A stretch of DNA of 12,167 nucleotides from Patescibacteria group bacterium (GTDB lineage Bacteria; Patescibacteriota; Saccharimonadia; CAILAD01; BJGX01): assembly GCA_030917065.1 (NCBI GenBank), contig JAUPVL010000032.1, forward strand, positions 1 to 12,167. Reading direction: 5' to 3'. Shown one piece after another: positions 6,376-12,167 of this stretch. Within the stretch, counting starts at the first letter, position 1. The number at the start of each line of letters is the position of its first letter. A program made the translations under genes and the position numbers. The notes beneath the pieces are model-generated. The model had not been told where the DNA came from. It did not search any database and saw nothing but the letters and a program-made list of their open reading frames with translations.

Positions 6376-6920
6376 GGTAGTTCTATTTTCTGATTGTCCG
6401 TCATCGGGCTGAGCTTACCGTTTTTATCAATACTTAGAAGGTTCTTACTGTCTTTGATGTGGTCCAAAAATATCACTCCAGACATGTGATCTATCTCATG
6501 CTGAACAACTCTTGCTGGAAAACCCTCCAAGGTCATTCTTATTTCTCCACCTTTTAGATCCTTTGCTTTTACTTTTATTTTTAGATGTCTATCTACTTTT
6601 CCATATATACCGGGTACACTCAAGCATCCTTCGATATCTGTTACCATTTCTTTACTAGATTTGACTATTTCTGGGTTGACTAGGGTTGTGAATGTCTTGT
6701 CTTCACCGCTTTCAAAGCTATTACGTACTACTGTCAGCTTGATAGGCTCACCTATCTGTATGGCTGCTAGTGCGGCACCGAATTCACTATCATGATCCCA
6801 GTCTATGGTGGTATCTATCATATCTGATGCAAGCTTTGTAATAGAGTCGTCTATATAACCAATTCGCTTGGATTTCATTCTGAGTATTTTATCTGGTATG
6901 GTAACGATTTTTTTTATCAT
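6372..6920 (-). CDS. def: Peptide deformylase
   Basis: Metalloenzyme removing the N-formyl group from new proteins, the partner activity of Fmt encoded just downstream. It has 182 aa. Motif 2, EGCLSVP (97-103), supplies metal ligand C99; motif 3, QHEIDH (140-145), supplies H141, catalytic E142 and H145. Motif 1, normally GxGLAAxQ, reads GAALAAIQ (48-55), so its second Gly is Ala. All metal and catalytic residues remain, so activity is expected. The gene begins 16 nt after the priA stop with no clear Shine-Dalgarno; an A8 run lies within codons 2-5. Its stop overlaps the fmt start. Confidence 0.95.
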   Translation of the reverse strand: MIKKIVTIPDKILRMKSKRIGYIDDSITKLASDMIDTTIDWDHDSEFGAALAAIQIGEPIKLTVVRNSFESGEDKTFTTLVNPEIVKSSKEMVTDIEGCLSVPGIYGKVDRHLKIKVKAKDLKGGEIRMTLEGFPARVVQHEIDHMSGVIFLDHIKDSKNLLSIDKNGKLSPMTDNQKIELP

Positions 6921-6936
6921 TTGCTTTTTGTGATGT

Positions 6937-8898
6937 TCATATTAATGATGCAGGATCTAAGTCACCTATCCATCCGCTCGGCAATTTGGTCATGATGCTC
7001 TGCAGTGTCTTTCTGTCTAGGCTTTTGACGATGATTTGGTAAACCGTCTTTCTGTCCAGAGTACGTCTGAAATGTTCAGTTGGTCCAAGGACGGTTATTT
7101 TGCCAGTCTTCTCTAGCTCCGCCATAAGTTTTTTGGCGTGCGACAACGCTCTTTTAGGGTCTTTGTGAGCATATTGTAATTTTAACAGATAACAGTATGG
7201 CGGGTAAACAAACTTTTTGCGCGAGGCTATCTCTGATTCGTAGAATTTCATATAGTCTTGTTGAGCGGAGGTTTGTATGATGTCATTGTCAGCGTTTCTG
7301 GTCTGTATGATGACCTTGCCTTTTAGCGACCTACGGCCCGCTCTTCCGGCGGCTTGGCAGATCTGTGAAAAGGCTCTCTCGCTAGAAACAAAATCAGGAA
7401 TTTGCATTGCACTATCTGCATCAACTATACCGACCAAGTGTAGCTTATCAATATCCATCCCTCGACTTATCATTTGTGTACCAATAACTATATCGATTGA
7501 GCCCTTTGCAAAATCCCGATAGGTTTTTTGCAAGTATTCAAATTTGGAATTATCTCGATCTATTCTAGAGACTTTTGCGTCTGGCCAAGCATCTCTTACT
7601 TCGGCTTCTAGTTTTTTTGTACCATCACCCACAAATCTCATATCATTGCTTGAGCAAAAACTACACTTGGTCGGAGGCATGGTTTTGGTATTGCAATAGT
7701 GACATACTAGTCTATTGATATCGCCATGGTAGTTGAGACTGATATTGCAATTGGTACATTTGACAGCTTGCGCACACGAGTTACATATCAGCGCTCTTGC
7801 ACTTCCTCTTCTGTTTAAAAACAGCAAAACCTGTAGATTATTCTTCAAGCAATGATCTATCTCTTCTCTCAATCTCTTAGATACCAAGGCATTTGTTTCT
7901 TTTTTGATATCGATTATTTCGATTGCCGGCATCTCACTTTTGTGTCTATTCTTTAGTTCAGAGTAGCCGATAATGTTTTTGGTATGTAGATAGAAACTCC
8001 TGAGTGATGGCGTAGCACTCCCTAGTACTAGTTTGGAATTTGTCATTTTCGCTAGCTTTGCCGCTACGGTAACAGCATCGTAGCGAGGTGATGATTCCTG
8101 TTTGTAGCTTTGCTCATGTTCTTCATCGATAATTATGAGACCTAAGTTATGCAAGGGGATAAATAATGCTGATCGTGCACCGACAATCACTAGAGGTTCA
8201 TTTTGACTTCTTCTTTGGCATTCAAGCCAAAGCTTTTTTCGGGTTGCTATACTCAGGCCAGAGTGCATTGTAATAACATTTTCGAAATGTTCATGTAGTC
8301 TATTTTCGAGCTGTGTGGTTAGCATTATTTCCGGGACCAACAATATACTGCTTTGGGATTTTTGGATGCACTGCGCTATGGCGTGTAAGTATACCTCTGT
8401 CTTACCCGAGCCAGTGATGCCGTGTAGCAAAGTGGCGGTTGAATCATTGATTGTCTTTAATGCTTGAGCTTGATCATCGGATAATTTATTGATTTTACTT
8501 AGCTTGGTTTTACGGGGTTTTGAAGGCTTGAGTCTTGAAGCTGACGCTATACCCCCAGGGAGCAGACAGCTCCACACTGACTTACTAGATGATACGTAGT
8601 ATTCACTTAGCCAATCAGCTAGATCCAGATAGTACGAAGGTAGACTAGTAGGTAATGCCACCTTGGCTCCAACTGGTTTGATACCTTTGATATTTATAGG
8701 CTTGTTGGACACAGTCTTTCTGACTATACCCAGCGCGTTCTTTTTGCTAAACTGTATCTTGAATATATCACCAGCTGAAGCGTCTATATTCTCTGGTATA
8801 GAATAATAAAATTGCTTTTTCTCAATACCAGCGTATCCGCTGGAATCCACCAGGGCGTAACCAGTAGCTCTATTCGTGTTGGCCTCTTTCTCACTCAT
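6937..8898 (-). CDS. priA: Primosomal protein N' (PriA helicase), short form
   Basis: DEAH-type 3'-5' helicase that reloads the replisome at stalled forks. Residue numbers here count from the ATG at 8898 (653 aa; E. coli is 732). In order: 3'-DNA-binding domain (about 10-97), Walker A GITGSGKT (160-167), DEEH (258-261), GSAT (293-296), eight zinc-binding cysteines as four pairs (C372/375, 381/384, 399/402, 412/415), motif V GTQMISRGMD (473-482) and motif VI QAAGRAGRR (515-523). Only about 35 residues separate the 3'-DNA-binding region from the helicase, so the winged-helix domain between them in E. coli seems absent. An in-frame ATG at 8916 would add six residues, but a perfect TATAAT lies inside that extension, 6 nt before the 8898 ATG, so I prefer 8898. 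First gene of priA-def-fmt; divergent from secD. Confidence 0.95.
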   Translation of the reverse strand: MSEKEANTNRATGYALVDSSGYAGIEKKQFYYSIPENIDASAGDIFKIQFSKKNALGIVRKTVSNKPINIKGIKPVGAKVALPTSLPSYYLDLADWLSEYYVSSSKSVWSCLLPGGIASASRLKPSKPRKTKLSKINKLSDDQAQALKTINDSTATLLHGITGSGKTEVYLHAIAQCIQKSQSSILLVPEIMLTTQLENRLHEHFENVITMHSGLSIATRKKLWLECQRRSQNEPLVIVGARSALFIPLHNLGLIIIDEEHEQSYKQESSPRYDAVTVAAKLAKMTNSKLVLGSATPSLRSFYLHTKNIIGYSELKNRHKSEMPAIEIIDIKKETNALVSKRLREEIDHCLKNNLQVLLFLNRRGSARALICNSCAQAVKCTNCNISLNYHGDINRLVCHYCNTKTMPPTKCSFCSSNDMRFVGDGTKKLEAEVRDAWPDAKVSRIDRDNSKFEYLQKTYRDFAKGSIDIVIGTQMISRGMDIDKLHLVGIVDADSAMQIPDFVSSERAFSQICQAAGRAGRRSLKGKVIIQTRNADNDIIQTSAQQDYMKFYESEIASRKKFVYPPYCYLLKLQYAHKDPKRALSHAKKLMAELEKTGKITVLGPTEHFRRTLDRKTVYQIIVKSLDRKTLQSIMTKLPSGWIGDLDPASLI

Positions 8899-8904
8899 AT
8901 CTCT

Positions 8905-8910
8905 ATTATA
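8905..8910 (-). promoter_or_regulatory. -10 box of the priA-def-fmt operon, probably leaderless
   Basis: A perfect TATAAT on the minus strand ends 6 nt before the ATG at 8898, placing the expected transcription start on the A of that codon. No convincing -35 is found at 16-18 nt (GGGTTC at 17 nt is poor). An 11-bp palindrome, CCATC-T-GATGG (8932-8942), sits just behind the -35 position and could bind an activator or repressor; this is speculative. Confidence 0.5.
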
Positions 8911-8960
8911 GCCCATAAGATGTGAGGGAACCCATCTGATGGAGGTGTGCTTTTTTTAGG

Positions 8961-8990
8961 TTGCTATACCAGGTAGTAGTTTGTTATCAT
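8961..8990 (+). promoter_or_regulatory. Possible promoter of secD-secF
   Basis: TTGCTA (8961-8966), an 18-nt spacer and TATCAT (8985-8990) is the best hexamer pair I find between priA and secD. It would give a leader of about 80 nt. A TATAAG at 9043-9048 is closer to the gene but has no matching -35. The 180 bases between the two starts hold no other gene that I can support. Confidence 0.25.
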
Positions 8991-9078
8991 ACATAGGTAT
9001 AAGTATTGATAGTAAGAGTCAAATATCCCAAATATTTTTCAGTATAAGTGTGGATAGTATCGAAAGCTCAACGAATTT

Positions 9079-10389
9079 ATGAAAGTAAAAACCAAGTTTT
9101 ATATAATATTAGCGTTTATAGCAGTTCTTGTGCTCATTGCTATTCCACGCGAAGACAAGATACTCTCAGCTCTTGGTATCCAAGATACCAAGCTCAAAGT
9201 GCGACAAGGCCTAGACTTGCAGGGTGGAGCTAGTTTGCTATACCAAGCAGACTTGAACGGCATCAGTAGCGAGGAAAAATCAAAAGCCATAACCGGCGTG
9301 ATAGACGTGATCAATAAAAGGGTGAATCCTACCGGTACCTCTGAAGTATTAGTACAAACCTCCGGTGGGGATAGAGTGCTAGTACAGCTACCGGGCATCA
9401 CCAATATTGATGAGGCTATCAATCTGATAGGCAAAACTGCCGAGCTCAACTTCTACCAAGTCAATAGCGACGATAGCATCATACCAAGTGATATATCGGG
9501 TAAAGACCTTGATAATGCATCTACAAACATAGATCCACAATCTGGGCAGCCGGTCATATCTTTTACTATGAAAAACGAAGCTATTAACAAATTTGCTGAG
9601 CTTACAACGCAGATCAACAAAACACAAGGAAGACTACTAATAGTGCTAGATGATCAACCTCTTTTTAACGGCACCGTTTCTACGCCAATCACTGATGGTA
9701 AAGGTCAAATGACTGGGTTTGAGAATATCAAGTCCGCACAAGAGACAGCCGTACTACTCAATGCTGGTGCACTTCCAGTGCCCGTCACACTAGCTGAGCA
9801 AAGAACTGTAGGAGCAAGCCTAGGTTCTGAGTCAATATCCAAAAGTTTGCTAGCAGGTATTATAGGTATGTTGGCTGTGATTGTTTTTATGATAGTCTAT
9901 TACAAACTTGCGGGAGTGATTGCCAGTATAGCATTGGTGGTATATGCACTTATCAATATTGATATATTTAAGATCAGTGTAGCGACACCGTTCCCGATAG
10001 TTCTGACCCTGGCTGGCATAGCAGGTTTCATACTTAGTATTGGTATGGCAGTAGATGCCAATATATTGATATTTGAGCGCTGGAAAGAAGAGGTTAGAGA
10101 AGGCTCCACATTAGAGGCAGGTTTAGAGTCGGGATTCAAAAGAGCATGGAGCAGTATTCGCGATTCAAATATCTCCACTCTTATTACTTGTATTATCTTG
10201 TACAATTTCGGCCAGCCAATCATCAAGGGCTTTGCAGTAACTCTGGCTATTGGTGTGCTAGTGAGTATGTTTACGGCTATCACTGTCAGCCGTACTTTCT
10301 TGCAAATGCTTATTCAGACATCATTTGGATCAAACGAAAAACATTATCGATTTAGAGATCTTCATACCAAAAAGGACAAGTCATCATGA
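9079..10389 (+). CDS. secD: Protein translocase subunit SecD
   Basis: Membrane subunit of the SecDF complex, which uses the proton gradient to pull proteins out of SecYEG. It has 436 aa, shorter than E. coli (615) but in the range of compact bacteria. TM1 is at about 8-24, followed by the GLDLQGG signature (44-50) that opens the large extracytoplasmic domain (45-250). RVNPTGTSEV (81-90) and LNAGALPVP (227-235) are family landmarks. Five further hydrophobic segments follow (about 256-274, 278-298, 305-327, 364-378, 384-408). The TM4 motif SIGMAVDANILIFERWKEE (320-338) contains the conserved Asp and the cytoplasmic FER turn. The Shine-Dalgarno is weak (GAAAG at 9062-9066, 12 nt away). Its TGA overlaps the secF ATG by 4 bases, and the two subunits are expected in equal amounts. 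Confidence 0.96.
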   Translation: MKVKTKFYIILAFIAVLVLIAIPREDKILSALGIQDTKLKVRQGLDLQGGASLLYQADLNGISSEEKSKAITGVIDVINKRVNPTGTSEVLVQTSGGDRVLVQLPGITNIDEAINLIGKTAELNFYQVNSDDSIIPSDISGKDLDNASTNIDPQSGQPVISFTMKNEAINKFAELTTQINKTQGRLLIVLDDQPLFNGTVSTPITDGKGQMTGFENIKSAQETAVLLNAGALPVPVTLAEQRTVGASLGSESISKSLLAGIIGMLAVIVFMIVYYKLAGVIASIALVVYALINIDIFKISVATPFPIVLTLAGIAGFILSIGMAVDANILIFERWKEEVREGSTLEAGLESGFKRAWSSIRDSNISTLITCIILYNFGQPIIKGFAVTLAIGVLVSMFTAITVSRTFLQMLIQTSFGSNEKHYRFRDLHTKKDKSS

Positions 10390-11315
10390 TGGATATTGTA
10401 GGCAAGAGAAAGCTGTGGTTCACTATCTCCATACTGATGATAGTACCAGGTGTGTTGGCGCTGATGTTGTGGGGATTGAAGCCTGGTATTGATTTCACTG
10501 GTGGGCAAGAGATGGAGGTAACCGGCAGCCTGAACCAGTCTGAGGTTGCGGAGATAGTTTCTAGTACCGGCGTCAAAGACGTCACAGTCACTACTAGTGG
10601 TAGCGACAGGCTACTTATCAGGTATAGTGATGAGGGGGTTGGCGAGTCACAAGAGGTGCACAAGAGAGTAGTTGAAGTACTAGCTCAAAACCAAATACAA
10701 GAGACCGCTTTTAATTCTGTCGGACCGTCTATTAGCAAGGACATTACGCGTAATGCCGGTATAGCAATAGCACTCGCTAGTCTCGCGATTATCATTTATA
10801 TTGCATTTGCATTTCGCAATACTCCACCGCCGGTAAGTCCGTGGAGCTTTGGAATAACCGCAATAATTGCTGTCTTGCATGACGCCCTGCTTGTAATAGG
10901 GCTATTTGCAATATTGGGCCATTTCTTTGGCGTCGAGATAGATGCATTATTCGTGACGGCGGTGCTGACTGTGATAGGATTCTCCGTGCACGATACTATA
11001 GTGGTATATGATAGGATTCGCGAAAACTTACGGCGTTACAACAAGCCATTTGAACAAATAGTCAACGACAGTATATTGGAGACTTTCGCACGATCTCTCA
11101 ATACCTCTATCACGGTTGTACTGGTACTGCTAGCTTTTTATCTGTTCGGCGGCAATTCTATCAAATACTTTGTACTTGCTCTGTTAGTCGGTATACTGTC
11201 GGGTACGTATTCATCTATTTTCAACGCCTCGCCTTTACTAGTTGTATATAACAACTGGAAGATCAAACGTTCTGCAAAAGAAGATTCTAAATCTAAATCT
11301 AAATCAAAAAAATAA
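10386..11315 (+). CDS. secF: Protein translocase subunit SecF
   Basis: Partner of SecD in the SecDF translocation motor (309 aa, normal length). TM1 is at about 11-31, followed by the GIDFTGG signature (34-40) and a short extracytoplasmic domain (41-117) ending in GPSISKDI. Five more membrane segments follow (about 123-143, 154-178, 184-204, 240-255, 259-287). The functional Asp-bearing segment is VIGFSVHDTIVVYDRIREN (196-214). The C-terminus is a Ser/Lys repeat (SKSKSKSKK, 301-309) encoded by tandem TCTAAA units (11286-11303). ATGATG at the start gives two possible initiator codons (10386, 10389); the first overlaps the secD stop. It converges with the zinc-ribbon gene with only 5 nt between stop codons. 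Confidence 0.96.
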   Translation: MMDIVGKRKLWFTISILMIVPGVLALMLWGLKPGIDFTGGQEMEVTGSLNQSEVAEIVSSTGVKDVTVTTSGSDRLLIRYSDEGVGESQEVHKRVVEVLAQNQIQETAFNSVGPSISKDITRNAGIAIALASLAIIIYIAFAFRNTPPPVSPWSFGITAIIAVLHDALLVIGLFAILGHFFGVEIDALFVTAVLTVIGFSVHDTIVVYDRIRENLRRYNKPFEQIVNDSILETFARSLNTSITVVLVLLAFYLFGGNSIKYFVLALLVGILSGTYSSIFNASPLLVVYNNWKIKRSAKEDSKSKSKSKK

Positions 11316-11320
11316 ACTAT

Positions 11321-11614
11321 CTACTTTTTGGGATTGAGTGACGTAGCGTTCTTACTGCTTATTCTGGGTATCAAAAAACTTTTCAATCTACCTTGTGATT
11401 TGTCCTCGTTTTTAATAGCGGAGTATGATTCTTTTTGACTACTTTTTTGACTCAGCTTGGCTGAAGTCTCAGTGATGTCGTGTTTACTATCTTTGTGAGA
11501 GGTTGATTGTTTAGACACTTTGTCGAACTGATGCACACTACCACAGTTGTGGCACAAATAACCCACTATAGAAGGGGTGAGTTCATCATTGCAATCTGGG
11601 CAAAGTGCTTCCAT
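11321..11614 (-). CDS. Small zinc-ribbon protein of unknown function
   Basis: I do not recognise a named family. The 97-aa protein starts with a rubredoxin-like zinc ribbon: CPDC (5-8) and CHNC (21-24), 12 residues apart. The ribbon is followed by a long polar, Ser/Lys/Gln-rich region (about 32-75) that is probably disordered, and a basic tail with a short hydrophobic patch (LKSFLIPRI, 77-85). No membrane segment or signal is seen. Such short ribbons usually mediate nucleic-acid or protein contacts. The ATG at 11614 has no Shine-Dalgarno but has TACAAT 6 nt upstream. It is divergent from the winged-helix gene at 11718 and convergent with secF, so it is a single-gene transcription unit. Confidence 0.75.
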   Translation of the reverse strand: MEALCPDCNDELTPSIVGYLCHNCGSVHQFDKVSKQSTSHKDSKHDITETSAKLSQKSSQKESYSAIKNEDKSQGRLKSFLIPRISSKNATSLNPKK

Positions 11615-11620
11615 AACTAT

Positions 11621-11629
11621 ATTGTAGCA
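11621..11629 (-). promoter_or_regulatory. Extended -10 promoter of the zinc-ribbon gene, probably leaderless
   Basis: The minus strand reads TGC-TACAAT, an extended -10 (TGn plus a 5/6 hexamer), ending 6 nt before the ATG at 11614. The best -35 at 17 nt is TTTAGT (11644-11649), which is weak but acceptable with an extended -10. The transcript is expected to start on the ATG. Confidence 0.5.
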
Positions 11630-11655
11630 TAAGCTTTAAAAACACTAAAGTAGTG

Positions 11656-11690
11656 TTGTAATTAAGGCACGTTGTAATGTATACTATACT
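11656..11690 (+). promoter_or_regulatory. Promoter region of the winged-helix regulator gene
   Basis: TTGTAA (11656-11661), an 18-nt spacer and TATACT (11680-11685); a second overlapping TATACT is at 11685-11690. GTTGTAAT occurs twice as a direct repeat (11655-11662 and 11671-11678, 16 bp apart), the second copy just upstream of the -10. Transcription is expected near 11692-11697, leaving a leader of about 20-25 nt without a Shine-Dalgarno. Confidence 0.5.
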
Positions 11691-11694
11691 TAAC

Positions 11695-11712
11695 TATCTA
11701 ATTAAGTAGATA
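11695..11712. repeat. Inverted repeat at the winged-helix gene start (operator candidate)
   Basis: TATCTA (11695-11700) and TAGATA (11707-11712) are perfect 6-bp inverted arms around a 6-bp spacer, ending 5 nt before the GTG start. The repeat lies at the predicted transcription start, where binding by the encoded winged-helix protein would block its own expression. That this is an autoregulatory operator is inference from position and symmetry. Confidence 0.4.
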
Positions 11713-11717
11713 TATTT

Positions 11718-12002
11718 GTGAAAAATAACTCAATGTTGCAATACTTTATTACATCCAAGACAAGGCGTAAGATTATTATGTTGTTTTCTAAATACCCGGA
11801 TTACAAGATACATATCCGTGGTTTGGCCAAGATTATAAAAGAAGATCCAGGCAATATTGCCAGAGAACTTACGAAGTTAGAAAAAATCGGCTATCTACGT
11901 TCAGCAAAAGATGGCAATACCAAGGTATACTGGGCCAATCAAACGTTTTTGCTCTTTAAAGAACTACAAAGTATGGTATTAAAAACATCCAATAGAAAGT
12001 GA
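11718..12002 (+). CDS. Small winged-helix DNA-binding regulator
   Basis: Likely transcription regulator consisting of one winged-helix domain (94 aa). Residues 12-25 (SKTRRKIIMLF) form the first helix, 32-58 the helix-turn-helix (IRGLAKIIKEDPGNIARELTKLEKIG), and 59-74 the beta-wing (YLRSAKDGNTKVYWAN). The pattern resembles the ArsR-like HTH domains often found alone or fused to nucleotidyltransferases, where the end reads FxELQSMVLKT much as here (80-90). No metal-binding cysteines or ligand domain are present. The GTG start keeps the full N-terminal helix. An ATG at 11733 would remove five residues and is also possible, since neither start has a Shine-Dalgarno. It is probably co-transcribed with the gene starting at 12056. 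Confidence 0.8.
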   Translation: MKNNSMLQYFITSKTRRKIIMLFSKYPDYKIHIRGLAKIIKEDPGNIARELTKLEKIGYLRSAKDGNTKVYWANQTFLLFKELQSMVLKTSNRK

Positions 12003-12055
12003 CTGGGTATGTAGGTTAAATTAATAAAAAACAAAAAATAAAAAAGGATAATAAA

Positions 12056-12167
12056 ATGAAACAAACAATAGATATCATAAGTAGATTGGCTAAACTTGTC
12101 GATCAAAGTCATCATTCCAACAACAAGCTAGAAGCAAAAAACTACGTATTACAAAAAAGGTTTGAAA
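12056..12167 (+). CDS. Partial unknown protein, cut by the window end
   Basis: Open from the ATG at 12056 to the edge: 37 complete codons and no stop. AAAGGA (12043-12048) lies 7 nt upstream, one of the better Shine-Dalgarno sites here, in an A-rich leader. The visible residues begin MKQTIDIISRLAKLV and continue polar and charged (HHSNNKLEAKNY, then LQKRFE), likely helical. Nothing in them identifies a family. It follows the winged-helix gene by 53 nt on the same strand with no terminator, so it may share that transcript and be its target or partner. Confidence 0.6.
   Translation, partial: MKQTIDIISRLAKLVDQSHHSNNKLEAKNYVLQKRFE

Noticed and set aside
8965..9001. Inverted repeat TATACC/GGTATA upstream of secD as a leader hairpin
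   Set aside because: Only 6 AT-rich pairs around a 25-nt loop; too weak to call a structure.
9021..9037. AAATAT/ATATTT hairpin upstream of secD
   Set aside because: Six A-T pairs with no G-C; unstable and expected by chance in AT-rich DNA.
9900..10283. 127-codon minus-strand open frame inside secD
   Set aside because: It mirrors the membrane segments of SecD and has no independent evidence.
11286..11303. Tandem TCTAAA x3 repeat at the end of secF as a phase-variation tract
   Set aside because: The unit is six bases, so length changes would only add or remove Ser-Lys pairs in a basic tail and would not switch the frame.
2..12167. TGA recoded as glycine, as in some Patescibacteria
   Set aside because: TGA ends ylxR, def and secD at overlaps with the next start codon, and readthrough would disrupt these tight junctions, so the standard bacterial code fits.
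1..12167. CRISPR arrays, tRNA or rRNA genes, insertion sequences, toxin-antitoxin or phage genes
   Set aside because: I saw no repeated spacer pattern, cloverleaf, transposase or terminal repeats; nearly all the sequence is taken up by the listed housekeeping genes.

Overview
The window looks like core chromosome from a small-genome bacterium of the Patescibacteria (CPR), most likely a Saccharibacteria (TM7) relative. This is inference from compact gene packing, a shortened IF-2 and PriA, a single-domain response regulator, a surface protein ending in an IPATG-type sorting-like signal, and the style of the small winged-helix and zinc-ribbon proteins. G+C is moderate to low, roughly 40% by eye. 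TGA acts as a normal stop: ylxR, def and secD all end in TGA inside 4-base ATGA overlaps with the next gene. This argues against the TGA=Gly lineages (Gracilibacteria, Absconditabacteria).

Layout. (1) 2-1314: a ROK-family sugar kinase-like gene (minus) and a short anchored surface protein (plus) diverge from a compact promoter region that holds a perfect 8-bp inverted repeat. (2) 1333-5001: a translation operon, rpsA-ylxR-infB-rbfA, with a near-consensus promoter and a leader of about 120 nt containing a long hairpin. The four-S1-domain protein sits where nusA is usual. (3) 5017-5421: a stand-alone CheY-like receiver with its own promoter. (4) 8898-5443 (minus): a priA-def-fmt operon, covering replication restart and the N-formyl/deformylation cycle. 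(5) 9079-11315: secD-secF, the SecYEG accessory pair. (6) 11321-11614 (minus): a small zinc-ribbon protein of unknown role. (7) 11718 to the end: a small winged-helix regulator behind an operator-like repeat, then the first 37 codons of an unrecognised gene cut off by the window edge.

Most genes serve translation (S1, YlxR, IF-2, RbfA, Fmt, Def) or secretion (SecDF), so this is ordinary housekeeping DNA and I see no clear new multi-gene system. The most interesting signals are regulatory. Four genes (ROK kinase, response regulator, priA, zinc-ribbon) have a -10 box only 6-7 nt before the start codon and no Shine-Dalgarno, which predicts leaderless mRNAs. The genes at 913 and 1487 instead have a good Shine-Dalgarno and a promoter placed further upstream. 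The rpsA leader hairpin and the repeats at the two divergent intergenic regions are also worth checking.
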